Part shown: piece by piece, positions 17,389 to 26,365 of the stretch | Position numbering within the stretch: the first letter of the stretch is position 1 | How the letters are laid out: every line of letters starts with the position of its first letter | Assembly (NCBI RefSeq): GCF_000235605.1 | Contig: NC_016584.1 | Location: 3,398,001 to 3,462,000 of the forward strand | DNA: 64,000 bases | DNA from: Desulfosporosinus orientis DSM 765 | Lineage (GTDB): Bacteria; Bacillota; Desulfitobacteriia; Desulfitobacteriales; Desulfitobacteriaceae | Direction: 5' to 3' | Program-made: the position numbers and the translations under genes | The notes under the pieces: generated by a model | Told to the model about the DNA's origin: nothing | Database searches by the model: none | Seen by the model: the letters and a program-made list of their open reading frames with translations, nothing else

Positions 17389-18243
17389 TCAGGCTTTATC
17401 AATGATATCCAATTCTATCAACTCATGGTAAAGTTCTTTACGCCGATCCGCCAAGAAAAAACTATCACGCATTGAGGAACGTTCTGGACGGCGAATATGA
17501 TTAATTCGATCAGCTGGTAAATTAACCGTTAGTATTCCTTCATCCCCTATGTGATCTTGATCAAAAACTTCTCCTTTTGGTCCGATCACTAAAACTCCAC
17601 CGCTGAATTCTTTGGATTTTCCGTTACTCCCTATTAAATTACACGCTCCTATATAAACGGAATTATCATATGCTCGAGTTCCAAGATAACGTAACCATAG
17701 CTGCTTACGATCCCCTGCAATTTTAGGAGAAGCATGAGGGGCAAACAAAATTTCCGCGCCTTTTAAGGAATAGATAGCAGCTGTTTCTGGGAAATGCCAG
17801 TCCCAACAGATTCCAACTGCAAAGGAAGTACCATGAGCTGAGAAAACGGGAAATTCATTTCCAGGAGTGAAGTAGGCTAATTCACTACGCCCTAAATGAA
17901 CTTTACGATACACTTTAGAATCCTCTTCCGGAGATAAGATCACTTGAGATATATAGGGCCTCGGGGAATCTATTCTTTGTTCAGCCATACCTACCAAAAG
18001 AGTCATATTAAAGTCTTGGGAACATTCTTTTAACTGTTTAATCCATCGACTTTCCAAGGTAGTTCCAATCTCTGCCGCATCATTAGGAGAATATCCATTT
18101 AAAGCACATTCCGGAAAACAAAGAAAAGAAATCCCTTGTTTATGAGCAATACCAGTTAAATTGATTATATGATTGAAATTGCGTTCAGTATTTCCGACAA
18201 TTGATTCCATCTGAACGAGTCCAATCCGACAGTCATTATTCAT
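17389..18243 (-). CDS. Nitrilase-superfamily carbon-nitrogen hydrolase
   Basis: 284-residue hydrolase with the Glu-Lys-Cys triad visible: Glu in CFPECALNGYS (about 50), Lys in YRKVHLGRSE (about 115) and Cys in VGICWDWHFPE (about 150). It hydrolyses an amide or carbamoyl bond; the substrate is unknown and the branch looks like an omega-amidase/N-carbamoylase type. I start at ATG 18243, with GGACGAGG about 10 bases upstream. A TTG at 18285 would add 14 unusual residues. It is 51 bp behind the LysR gene and probably co-transcribed with it. Confidence 0.85.
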   Translation of the reverse strand: MNNDCRIGLVQMESIVGNTERNFNHIINLTGIAHKQGISFLCFPECALNGYSPNDAAEIGTTLESRWIKQLKECSQDFNMTLLVGMAEQRIDSPRPYISQVILSPEEDSKVYRKVHLGRSELAYFTPGNEFPVFSAHGTSFAVGICWDWHFPETAAIYSLKGAEILFAPHASPKIAGDRKQLWLRYLGTRAYDNSVYIGACNLIGSNGKSKEFSGGVLVIGPKGEVFDQDHIGDEGILTVNLPADRINHIRRPERSSMRDSFFLADRRKELYHELIELDIIDKA

Positions 18244-18294
18244 AGCTACTTGTCCTCGTCCTTTCTTTTCCCACTGTATCGTCAAGAATCCTTT

Positions 18295-19236
18295 TTACTC
18301 AAGATCTACCAATTCATTATAGTCCCTGCTTAAAACATCGGACAAAAGCCTATGATCGTGAAGAAGGTTAATTAAAATACGTTCGTCTTTTGTTTGCGTG
18401 GTTCGGGCATTGGTGAGAATACTAAGGGGCCGATATATAGGTGCATCTTGGATCTTTAAGGTCTTAAATAGTTTTTGATCCGCTTCTTTGCTTACCGTTA
18501 ATGAAGAAATAATCGTTATGCCAAGCCCCGCGGAAACTAACTGTTTGATCGCTTGTGTGCTGCCCAGTTCCATTGAGACATTTAACTGTTCCGGATCAAG
18601 ACCTCTTTCCAGCAATGCCATTTCCATGACTTTTCGAGTTCCCGACCCATCCTCTCGTGTTACTAATCGCTCATGAGGAAGTTCCGCGAGAGTAATGCTT
18701 TTCCTGGACGCCCAAGGGTGGAAATTGGAAATAACCACGACCAGCTCATCTTCCCAAAAGTTTTCGACATTTAAATCCTTATGCTGGGGAACTGGTCCTT
18801 CTATAAGACCAATATGCAATTTCTTTTCCAGGACATCTTGCGAGATTGATTCTGTATTAGCGATCTTAACCTTAAAGTCAACATCCGGATGAGTTTTAAA
18901 TAAAAATGCTAAAATATTCGGAAGAATATATTCTCCAATAGTTAATGTTGCACCGAGATAAATAAGTCCCCTCTGGTCTTTAGCCAGAGCACTGATTTGT
19001 TCTTTTGCGTTGGACAATATATCCAACACACTTCGAACATGGGCATAGAATATTTTACCTTCTTTAGTTAATGTGACACCTTTATTGGTTCGATCAAAAA
19101 AGCGGGCACCATATTGATTCTCTAGATTTTGAATTTGTAAGCTAATACTGGGCTGGCTCATGTGAAGTTTCTTTGCTGCTAATGTAATGTTTCTTGTTTC
19201 TGCCACTTCTTTGAAAACAAGAAGGTGTTGTTCCAT
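18295..19236 (-). CDS. LysR-family regulator (CysL/CbbR-like)
   Basis: 313-residue regulator. The N-terminal winged HTH contains NITLAAKKLHMSQPSISLQIQNLE (bases 19080-19200), and the effector domain follows with GATLTIGEYILP and SAGLGITIISS typical of the CysL/CbbR branch. It probably senses a small metabolite and controls a nearby operon. Both the nitrilase-type gene downstream and the sulfite-reduction locus upstream are candidates, which is inference only. ATG 19236 has GGAAGGGG upstream. The 422-bp gap upstream is large enough for LysR boxes. Confidence 0.88.
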   Translation of the reverse strand: MEQHLLVFKEVAETRNITLAAKKLHMSQPSISLQIQNLENQYGARFFDRTNKGVTLTKEGKIFYAHVRSVLDILSNAKEQISALAKDQRGLIYLGATLTIGEYILPNILAFLFKTHPDVDFKVKIANTESISQDVLEKKLHIGLIEGPVPQHKDLNVENFWEDELVVVISNFHPWASRKSITLAELPHERLVTREDGSGTRKVMEMALLERGLDPEQLNVSMELGSTQAIKQLVSAGLGITIISSLTVSKEADQKLFKTLKIQDAPIYRPLSILTNARTTQTKDERILINLLHDHRLLSDVLSRDYNELVDLE

Positions 19237-19577
19237 GATGATGTATCCCCTTCCTAGATCCCTATATAATTAGCTGACCGGCATGCATTAGTTAATACAA
19301 ATAATATGTCCATACGTACTTAGTATAAGTGAATAGGATAAGCATTATGATTACTTTGCCTGTCCTGAATAGAGTGTATTCGCCGATCATAAAGAAATAT
19401 AATGAATAGCAGGTAACAATATAGCCTAAGAAAGAATTTCACCAACATATTTCTATGAGTCTCGAATCAACACTCACCTCTATTATAATATCACCCCAAA
19501 CGGTTATTAGCCAGATGGAGACTCATTTTTTCGAAAAAAGGTTTAAGAAAATATTTCAATTTTATTGAAGAATAATG
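19237..19577. other. Intergenic region upstream of the LysR gene
   Basis: AT-rich spacer without a convincing ORF or RNA gene. It should contain the LysR promoter and any autoregulatory T-N11-A sites, but I could not single one out. The dsrN terminator lies at its far end. Confidence 0.5.
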
Positions 19578-19603
19578 AAAAGCTTTCCATTTGGAAAGCT
19601 TTT
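19578..19603 (-). terminator. dsr operon terminator
   Basis: 12-base arms AAAAGCTTTCCA/TGGAAAGCTTTT with a 2-base loop, 57 bp past the dsrN stop, with TTTT on the minus strand. It marks the end of the ferredoxin-dsrABDN unit. Confidence 0.75.
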
Positions 19604-19659
19604 TAATCACTTGGTAGTATTATGAATTTTAATATATAGCCCCATATAGTTAAAAACTA

Positions 19660-21120
19660 CTAAACAGACATAGTTTTGATCTGTGCCCACTTAGATTGGT
19701 GATGATTTGCTGCTAACTTCACCATTCCTTCCGCCCATTCAGGACAGCCCAAGGCATGAATATGATTGTATGCAGCAAAAACATTCTTATAGCTTATGCC
19801 ATCATGCTGTCCGTCGACCCCATGTCCACGCTTTACAATGAAACCAAACTTCATATTAGCTGCTAAATTAATAACTTTAGAATTATGAAATTCATGGCCC
19901 TTGATGATTGTATTCTCTGAAAACCAAGGCTGTCCATCAGTTGCTTCCATAATCGTGTAGCCATGGCCTTGAGGTTTACCTTCCATTTGAGTATCAAGGG
20001 GCAGTAAACCCACCATATCATAGGTTTGTGTGGCCGTACAAATAGATCGTCCTAGGTACATAAGCCCGCCACACTCTGCATAAATAGGCAAGCCATCTTC
20101 ACCGGCTTGTCTAATTCCCTCACGTAAACTTACATTTGCCTCAAGTTCTGCAGCAAATATCTCCGGGAATCCTCCGCCAATATATAAACCATCTAAGTCA
20201 TCGGGAAGCCGACTATCTGAAAGGGCGCTGATCGGAGCTATGTCAGCTCCTAACGCTTTTAAAGCCTCTATATTCTCTGGATAATAAAAACTAAAGGCGG
20301 CATCTTGAATAACACCAATTTTCATTGGTGTTCCTCTATTCTTGAGACTGCATCCAGCCTGATTAGGAATTAACGAGTCTGAATAAATCGGTAGTTCAGG
20401 TGCACAACGAGCTAATTCTAGTATTTTGGCTAAATCTACATGTTTACTTATTACCTCTGCAAAATAATCGAGTAATTGATCGGTCTCATCAACTTCACCT
20501 TTTGTGATCAACCCCAAGTGTCGATCGGGGATAGTTAAGTTTGCATCTTTGGGAATAGCTCCAACCACGGGAATTTTGCAAAACTGTTCAATAGCTTCAC
20601 GAGCTATTTTTTCATGCCGAGCTCGTGCCACTTTATTCAAAACAACCCCAACAATTTTAACATCCGGATCAAAATGTTGATAACCCATAACCATTGCTGC
20701 GACACTGCGAGTTGTTCGAGTCATATCCATCACTAAGAGCACCGGTGTCTGAGTAATCTTCGCAATTTCAGCGGTTGAACTGCTTCCTTTTAAATCAAGT
20801 CCATCATAAAGGCCCATAGCACCTTCAACAATTGTTAATTTATGATTACGTGACTGGTTTAATATAGAACTACATATTTCGTTTTTCTTCATAAAGAATG
20901 CGTCTAAATTTCGACATGTGTTGCCAGCAGCAGCAGTATGCCAGCAGGCATCAATATAATCCGGTCCTTTTTTAAAGGGCTGTACGGCCATTCCTGACCG
21001 CGCAAAAGCTCTGAGTAAACCCAAGGTAAAGGTCGTTTTTCCACTTCGCCCCTGAGGCGCTCCAATTACTAAGCGAGGGACATTTCTTGAATTTTGCTCA
21101 TTGACGAATGGTGATGACAT
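19660..21120 (-). CDS. dsrN: DsrN, siroheme amidase (CbiA/CobB family)
   Basis: 486-residue glutamine-dependent amidotransferase homologous to cobyrinate a,c-diamide synthase. The N-terminal ATP domain has GAPQGRSGKTTFTLGLLRAF; the C-terminal class I glutaminase domain has YAECGGLMYLG with the nucleophilic Cys. In dsr operons this enzyme is DsrN, which amidates siroheme to the form carried by DsrAB. Its place as last gene after dsrABD supports that over a cobalamin role. I start at ATG 21120, where AAAGGTG is suitably placed. An upstream extension of 42 hydrophobic residues to 21246 is unlikely. Confidence 0.88.
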   Translation of the reverse strand: MSSPFVNEQNSRNVPRLVIGAPQGRSGKTTFTLGLLRAFARSGMAVQPFKKGPDYIDACWHTAAAGNTCRNLDAFFMKKNEICSSILNQSRNHKLTIVEGAMGLYDGLDLKGSSSTAEIAKITQTPVLLVMDMTRTTRSVAAMVMGYQHFDPDVKIVGVVLNKVARARHEKIAREAIEQFCKIPVVGAIPKDANLTIPDRHLGLITKGEVDETDQLLDYFAEVISKHVDLAKILELARCAPELPIYSDSLIPNQAGCSLKNRGTPMKIGVIQDAAFSFYYPENIEALKALGADIAPISALSDSRLPDDLDGLYIGGGFPEIFAAELEANVSLREGIRQAGEDGLPIYAECGGLMYLGRSICTATQTYDMVGLLPLDTQMEGKPQGHGYTIMEATDGQPWFSENTIIKGHEFHNSKVINLAANMKFGFIVKRGHGVDGQHDGISYKNVFAAYNHIHALGCPEWAEGMVKLAANHHQSKWAQIKTMSV

Positions 21121-21314
21121 AATACCCACACCTTTCTTGGAGAGTTTAATCAGGAGAGAAATCGCAACTCTAATGAATGAGATAGACCACCCTGAATCCC
21201 CATCCCATAATGCAGATTTAATCAGCAGAAACAGGACACCGGGCATTTAGGATGGTCTATATACACATAGATAATTAATTCCTATCAATATGGCCCATCA
21301 AAAGATCTGGCATC

Positions 21315-21536
21315 TTAAGTTGGAGTTTGAGCCTTGCCTTTTAAGCAGATAAACGTGGTAGTAATATAGAGGTATTCTACTAAGTCTTCAGCAGTAAGTT
21401 CTTTTACTGCGTTGTCAACATCAGCTTTTGAAGCTCCGATTGCTACTGCAACGTCTCTACTTTTAGCTTTTTGAACAGTTCCAAGATATTCAAGAACTTT
21501 AGCCTTGATAGCGGGATCTGCAGGTCCTCTTGCCAT
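21315..21536 (-). CDS. dsrD: DsrD, allosteric activator of sulfite reductase
   Basis: 73-residue winged-helix protein, the typical DsrD size. The helix-turn-helix reads KSRDVAVAIGASKADVDNA and the wing contains VEYLYITTTFICLKG. DsrD is found almost only in sulfate/sulfite reducers and is reported to activate DsrAB without binding DNA. It lies 46 bp after dsrB and before dsrN. Its presence indicates the reductive direction rather than sulfur oxidation. The ribosome binding site is weak, so translation may depend on coupling to dsrB. Confidence 0.92.
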   Translation of the reverse strand: MARGPADPAIKAKVLEYLGTVQKAKSRDVAVAIGASKADVDNAVKELTAEDLVEYLYITTTFICLKGKAQTPT

Positions 21537-21582
21537 TTTTAATACCAGCTTTCATTATTATTATTTAAGTTTCAAGTTACTC

Positions 21583-22641
21583 TTAAAACTTAAATTGAGC
21601 TGAAGTACGGAATGTTTCTCTGGAGAAGATATAATCGTCGATCAACATCTCAGAGAACGGAAGCTCTGCCAGTTCAAAGAATTTTTCCCAACCAATACGC
21701 TCAACCCACTCGCCAACACGCTCACCTTTGCGAGCATTAGCAATCCAAAGCTCAACAATTTTACGGATTGCTGCAGTTGTTTCTGGCCAACGAGGAGCAG
21801 TATTCGGTAAGAATGGAATAACCATACGGGAGAAGGATGGTGCCGTACGAGCATTGGAAGTTTTGCCACCAATGAGAATCGCAATACCATCATTCTTTGG
21901 ATCATAAATTTCCATAGCTGGAGACATGGTATAGCAGTTACCGCAATACATACATTTGTCTTCGTTTACGACAACGCTTTTATTCTTCGGATCTGGACGA
22001 ATAGCTCCGGTCGGGCAGCTAGCTACGAGGCTTGGAATCTCAGTGCCCTTACGAATAACATCATGATTGATACGCGGAGGAGTTCTGTGAACACCAACAA
22101 TAGCGATATCACTGCAGTGTGCAGCTCCACACATATTTAAGCAACAGGCTAAGCCCATTTTTAACTTAGCAGGAAGTTTCATACTATTGAAATATTCATA
22201 CAAGTCATCCATAACAGCTTTTACAACACCTGAAGCATCAGTAGCTGGTGTATGACAGTGTACCCATCCTTGTGTGTGAACAATATTGCTGATAGAACGT
22301 CCAGTTCCACCTACACGTAAACCTTTTGCATCTAATTCAGCGAGTAAAGGCTCAACTTTAGCTTCATCAGAAACTAAAAACTCAATATTATTACGGGTCG
22401 TCCAACGCAAATATCCATCACAATATTCGTCAGCAATGACGCAAACTTCACGAATAAAATCAATACTGACTAAACGAGGTGTACCTACCCGTACACTATG
22501 AAGAACCGCGCCGCCTTCAGCAACGTGTCTTAGTACGCCCGGACGAGGAATTTCGTGATATTTCCATTGTCCATAATTTTCTTGTACAATCGGGGGAAGC
22601 ATCTTTTTATAATGCGGAGGTCCTTGATCTAAAATTGCCAT
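21583..22641 (-). CDS. dsrB: Dissimilatory sulfite reductase, beta subunit
   Basis: 352-residue catalytic subunit of the alpha2beta2 siroheme enzyme that reduces sulfite with electrons delivered via DsrC. Cluster/siroheme cysteines: Cys129 (in QGWVHC) and Cys166/167/171 in [14 protein letters not shown], with the spacing of the Desulfovibrio protein. A ferredoxin domain follows with Cys209 and CMYCGNC (230-236). All ligands are intact. ATG 22641 has GAGAGGTGG. It lies 38 bp behind dsrA. Confidence 0.97.
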   Translation of the reverse strand: MAILDQGPPHYKKMLPPIVQENYGQWKYHEIPRPGVLRHVAEGGAVLHSVRVGTPRLVSIDFIREVCVIADEYCDGYLRWTTRNNIEFLVSDEAKVEPLLAELDAKGLRVGGTGRSISNIVHTQGWVHCHTPATDASGVVKAVMDDLYEYFNSMKLPAKLKMGLACCLNMCGAAHCSDIAIVGVHRTPPRINHDVIRKGTEIPSLVASCPTGAIRPDPKNKSVVVNEDKCMYCGNCYTMSPAMEIYDPKNDGIAILIGGKTSNARTAPSFSRMVIPFLPNTAPRWPETTAAIRKIVELWIANARKGERVGEWVERIGWEKFFELAELPFSEMLIDDYIFSRETFRTSAQFKF

Positions 22642-22679
22642 CGTTATCCACCTCTCGTTAGCTACTTATTATTTAGAAA

Positions 22680-23903
22680 TTAGAGCTTTGTTCCATCAAG
22701 TGCTGTACCACTTTTATCAAGATCATCTTGGTTCCAGAACACATATGGGTTTGCACGTGGGCGGAAGACCATTTGAGGCACCGGAGGAACTTCAATAGCT
22801 TTCAGGAATTTCGTCATTCCTAAACGATAAATTGTTTCACCAATACGCTCACGGGACTTACCGAATTCATCCCACCATTCCCAGATACGACGCATAAGAT
22901 CTTTAAACTCTGCAAAATCGTCTTCTGCTTCCAGTTTCATGAATGGTACAATGACCCAAGACATGAAAGCAGACTGAACAATCGTAGACTTACCACCGAT
23001 CAGAATGGTTGCCCCTTTTTCTTTTCCTGGTTGAACAGCTTTAGGCATCATATTGATACAATGCATACAACGTGTGCAATCTTCACCAACAACGCTGAGT
23101 TCTTGAGTTTCAGCATTGAATGTTAAACAGCGAGTTGGGCATTTGTCGCAGACCATTTCTTGTATATCAAAGCCTTCAGACACATAAGCTTTAATAGCAT
23201 CTTGATCAATTCTAATTGTATCACGCCAAGTACCAATGACAGAACAGTCAGAACGAGCAATTGATGAAGTGCAGTCATTGGCACAACCCGAGAACTTAAT
23301 TTTGCTCTTATATGGCCACATAGGACGATGAAGCTCATCCATGAATTCATTCGTAACATTATAACATGCTTCAAGGGTATCATAACAAGCATGTTCACAA
23401 CGACCTGGTCCAACGCAGCAGTTAGGAGTTCTTAAGCAAGATCCAGAACCACCGAGGTCAAACCCTGCTTCACTAAACTCATCAAAAGTAGGTTGGATTT
23501 CCTCAGTTTTACATCCCAGAAGAATAATATCTCCTGTTGATCCGTGCATGTTGGTTAAGCCGCTTCCATGTTTCTCCCAAATATCGCAGACAGTGCGAAG
23601 TGTTTGTGTGTTGTAGAACCAGCCAGAAGGCTGTAGCAAACGAATCGTATGGAACTCTGCAACATTAGGATAAGTTTGAGGCTCATCAACATAACGGCCA
23701 ATAACACCGCCGCCGTAACCTCTAACGCCGACGATTCCACCATGTTTCCAGTGTCCTCTGCGCTCAACATAAGATCTTTCCAAAACTTGGAGCAATTCGC
23801 CTGCAGCTTCACTCTTCACCGCAGCGCGCTTAATTTCCGTCACAAAACTGGGCCATTGACCTTTTTCTAGCTCGTCCAGTAGTGGCGTATTTTTTTCTGT
23901 CAT
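22680..23903 (-). CDS. dsrA: Dissimilatory sulfite reductase, alpha subunit
   Basis: 407-residue DsrA. The siroheme-[4Fe-4S] ligands are the Cx5C pair Cys163/Cys169 in CCVGPGRC and the Cx3C pair Cys207/Cys211 in GCANDC. A ferredoxin domain carries CDKCPTRC (252-259) and CTRCMHC (276-282). Length and motifs match reductive-type DsrA. ATG 23903 follows GGAGGGTG. The gene lies 33 bp behind a small ferredoxin, with dsrB, dsrD and dsrN downstream in one direction. Confidence 0.97.
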   Translation of the reverse strand: MTEKNTPLLDELEKGQWPSFVTEIKRAAVKSEAAGELLQVLERSYVERRGHWKHGGIVGVRGYGGGVIGRYVDEPQTYPNVAEFHTIRLLQPSGWFYNTQTLRTVCDIWEKHGSGLTNMHGSTGDIILLGCKTEEIQPTFDEFSEAGFDLGGSGSCLRTPNCCVGPGRCEHACYDTLEACYNVTNEFMDELHRPMWPYKSKIKFSGCANDCTSSIARSDCSVIGTWRDTIRIDQDAIKAYVSEGFDIQEMVCDKCPTRCLTFNAETQELSVVGEDCTRCMHCINMMPKAVQPGKEKGATILIGGKSTIVQSAFMSWVIVPFMKLEAEDDFAEFKDLMRRIWEWWDEFGKSRERIGETIYRLGMTKFLKAIEVPPVPQMVFRPRANPYVFWNQDDLDKSGTALDGTKL

Positions 23904-23936
23904 GGCACACCCTCCGTCTTCTAGTTTATGGATTTC

Positions 23937-24125
23937 TTACATTTCAGTAATACTGATGGCACCAGTTGGACAAACTGATATACAGCTTTCACATCCCATG
24001 CACTCTGTCTCATCACCAGTTACATGAGCCTTATCCTCGCTAAAACCAAGCAGGTGAGCTGGGCATCCGTCCGTACAAGATTCGCAACCTGAGCATAGAT
24101 CTTCATCGATTGATACTATAAACAC
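23937..24125 (-). CDS. 2[4Fe-4S] ferredoxin in the dsr operon
   Basis: 62-residue bacterial-type ferredoxin with two complete cluster motifs, CSGCESCTDGCP and CMGCESCISVCP. I start at GTG 24125, 8 bases after AAGGAGG; the GTG at 24134 overlaps that site. It is the first gene before dsrA, 33 bp away, so it is co-transcribed with sulfite reductase. A role as electron carrier to or from DsrAB, or in its maturation, is an inference from position. The small size and acidic face between clusters are normal for clostridial ferredoxins. Confidence 0.9.
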   Translation of the reverse strand: MFIVSIDEDLCSGCESCTDGCPAHLLGFSEDKAHVTGDETECMGCESCISVCPTGAISITEM

Positions 24126-24189
24126 AAATAACACCTCCTTAAACTTTTAAAGAGAACAATCAAACATTGGACACTGGGAAATTTTTCAC

Positions 24190-24207
24190 TTGTGTAAATT
24201 AACACTA
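24190..24207. promoter_or_regulatory. Rex-like dyad upstream of the dsr operon
   Basis: TTGTGTAAATTAACACTA is an 18-base imperfect palindrome (7 of 9 pairs match) about 65-80 bases before the ferredoxin start. It resembles the redox regulator Rex consensus (TTGTGAAnnnnTTCACAA-like), and Rex controls sulfate-reduction genes in other reducers. Assignment is tentative. Confidence 0.35.
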
Positions 24208-24243
24208 GTCCATGTACATAATTTAACACCTTGTGCCTGATTC

Positions 24244-24268
24244 GTACAATATATAATACAGATTGTAC
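24244..24268. promoter_or_regulatory. GTACAAT inverted repeat upstream of the dsr operon
   Basis: GTACAAT (24244-24250) and ATTGTAC (24262-24268) are exact inverted copies with an 11-base spacer, about 120-145 bases before the ferredoxin start. This looks like a two-half-site operator. No regulator family is evident to me. Confidence 0.35.
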
Positions 24269-24317
24269 CATATCGATTATTAATTATGAGCACATCTTGT
24301 TGTATTTTTTGAAATGG

Positions 24318-24645
24318 TCAAAAACCAATGCATTCAATCGTTTGACACTCTCCCGCTTCACAAACTTGAGCCCCTAATTGGCGTCCGCTATCATGTTCTG
24401 CAATAAATATAATTATATTAGCATGCAATGGATAATATGGAGTTAAGTCCAACCCGCTGCTTACGCTTGTAACCCCATTATATCAAAGTTTTCTGGCTTC
24501 GTGCTCTCCCAGTCTGGTACGTTTGATATTCAAATCAAAGGATTGCAGAACTGAAGTTCCTTCTACAGGAGCAAATCTGCTTGGGATTCCTGAGATGTGA
24601 TCGGCTATCACTCGACCTTGCTTATTAGCCGTTGAAGCTATGAAT
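24318..24645 (-). pseudogene. C-terminal remnant of a NADH oxidase/CoA-disulfide reductase-type flavoprotein
   Basis: About 109 codons in one frame with a single TGA (24483-24485) and no N-terminal half. The first part keeps ANKQGRVIADHISG and FDLNIKRTRLGEHEARKL, typical of the FAD/NAD(P)-disulfide oxidoreductase C-region (NADH oxidase, CoA-disulfide reductase). After the TGA, SGLDLTPYYP and DSGRQLGAQV of the dimerisation domain continue. The 5' side is cut close to the dsrK terminator. It lies between dsrK and the ferredoxin gene. Family assignment comes from memory of conserved motifs. Confidence 0.72.
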
Positions 24646-24680
24646 ATTATTAACCCAACCTGACAAACACTAAAATAATT

Positions 24681-24732
24681 TAATTAAACAATGGACCATT
24701 TCAGTTGTCTGAAATGGTCCATTGTTTAATTA
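24681..24732 (-). terminator. dsrMK terminator
   Basis: Perfect 24-base arms (24681-24704 and 24709-24732) with a 4-base loop, core AATGGACCATTTCAG, 17 bp after the dsrK stop. The stem base is A/T rich on both sides, so it can work either way. Confidence 0.75.
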
Positions 24733-24748
24733 TTTAATATGCAATTAC

Positions 24749-26350
24749 CTATTCTAAAAATTCAAGGAATGGCTTTTTCATGCTGACGAGAGCATTTACC
24801 ATAAGTTCAACTAAGCCACCATATTGAAGATTATACTTCTCAGTAGCATCATAGTGTTCTAGAAGACCTCTCATTGCCCCTTTGCAATTAGAACATGGAG
24901 CACAGATATACTTAGGTATTGAAGTATCTTCCATCACACCATTGAAAGCTCCCAAAATTTGGTTAAATTTCATTCGAGAAGCTATTTGGGTCCTGAATTC
25001 CGGGAAATTCGCAGAATTCATGATAGCGAAACCGCTGCCGCCTCCGCAGCAATAGTTATCAACACCATGAGGTGTCATCTCCCTAAACTGAGGACAGATG
25101 GCTTTCAATACATTGCGCTGAGGCTCAACGATACCCATTTGACGTACGACATTACATGGATCATGAAGGGTTACAGGAAAATTGTTCTTACTAGGATCGA
25201 GTTTTAAGCTCTTATTCTTAACCATATCCCATAAGAGCGGCAAGCAGCTCTCGACAGGAATTCGATCAGAAGTCATCCGATCACCGGCAACCATAGAAGC
25301 CTTGTGCGCATGACCACATTCGGCAACGACGATTCTCTTTACTCCAAAGTCTTTCGCAACCTTCATCTGCGTGGTCGCAATCTTCTTTGCTTGGACATCA
25401 TCATACCAAAGTCCGTAGTTAACACTGTCATAACCCATGATCTCACTACTTAAGGTCCAATTTAAACCTGCTGCATCAAAGAGAATTGCAAAGGCTACAG
25501 GATTTTCCGGCCAAGCCATAAATTCTCCCGCATTGTGCAGAACCAAGATATCGGCACCTTTTTTGTCGACAGGGAACTTTAACTTAATTCCATATTTTTC
25601 TTCCGTATCTTCCTCTAAAAACTCTAGAGTATCCAAAAAGGCTGGTTTACTTAGCCCTGTGGATGAACCTGTTTTTAATTGAAGCATAGTACCTTTTGTA
25701 TGAAGAGGAGTTGGAGCAATTCCCATTTCTTGACTGAAAATCTTGCGAATTTCTTTGGATAATATGGCATTATCCAACCCCAATGGACAGGTCTGGGCAC
25801 AGCGCCGACATAGATTACACCGATAAGCCAGTTCTCCCAACCGAGCAATGGTTTCCCAATTAACATCGATATCTGCCCCTACAAAACCGCCAAGCAGCTT
25901 ACCGCTTTTTGTGAAATACTTTTTAACGATTTTACGCAGTACTTCAGAACGGAAAATCGGACGATACAATTCATTGTTGCCGGTAGCGGTGTAAATATGA
26001 CAGGCATCTGAACAAGTATTACATTTTGCACAATATTCAAAGGATAACAAAAGGGGCTGCAAAACTCCATTATTGGCATCCGAAAATATTTTTTCTAAGC
26101 CACTAAGAAATTTGCGTACAAATTCATCCTCTTCCTCTTTTGTTTTTGGACGGGTTAATGTATCAATCCCCACATAACCATCCAAGGAAGTACAATATTT
26201 TTCTTTCCATGCCGGCTTGGGATCAGTCAAAGGGGATTCCATCCCAGGTTTATCGTAAGGTGCTAATAAAGGTATGAGGTTGTCCAGTTTAATAAGCTGC
26301 TCAGCTGGACGCCCCATATCTTTCGGACGTAAATCTCTTTCATTTAACAT
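24749..26350 (-). CDS. dsrK: DsrK, HdrD-like Fe-S subunit of DsrMK
   Basis: 533-residue cytoplasmic-face subunit related to heterodisulfide reductase HdrD. Two [4Fe-4S] motifs, CAKCNTCSDAC (about 107) and CNLCRRCAQTC (about 178), are followed by two CCG-type domains ending in YCCGGGSGF and CAPCSNCKG, where the catalytic noncubane cluster is expected. In current models DsrK reduces the DsrC trisulfide with electrons from DsrM. ATG 26350 has GAGGGATC upstream and lies 15 bp after dsrM. dsrC is not in this window. Confidence 0.93.
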   Translation of the reverse strand: MLNERDLRPKDMGRPAEQLIKLDNLIPLLAPYDKPGMESPLTDPKPAWKEKYCTSLDGYVGIDTLTRPKTKEEEDEFVRKFLSGLEKIFSDANNGVLQPLLLSFEYCAKCNTCSDACHIYTATGNNELYRPIFRSEVLRKIVKKYFTKSGKLLGGFVGADIDVNWETIARLGELAYRCNLCRRCAQTCPLGLDNAILSKEIRKIFSQEMGIAPTPLHTKGTMLQLKTGSSTGLSKPAFLDTLEFLEEDTEEKYGIKLKFPVDKKGADILVLHNAGEFMAWPENPVAFAILFDAAGLNWTLSSEIMGYDSVNYGLWYDDVQAKKIATTQMKVAKDFGVKRIVVAECGHAHKASMVAGDRMTSDRIPVESCLPLLWDMVKNKSLKLDPSKNNFPVTLHDPCNVVRQMGIVEPQRNVLKAICPQFREMTPHGVDNYCCGGGSGFAIMNSANFPEFRTQIASRMKFNQILGAFNGVMEDTSIPKYICAPCSNCKGAMRGLLEHYDATEKYNLQYGGLVELMVNALVSMKKPFLEFLE

Positions 26351-26365
26351 ACTTTGATCCCTCCA

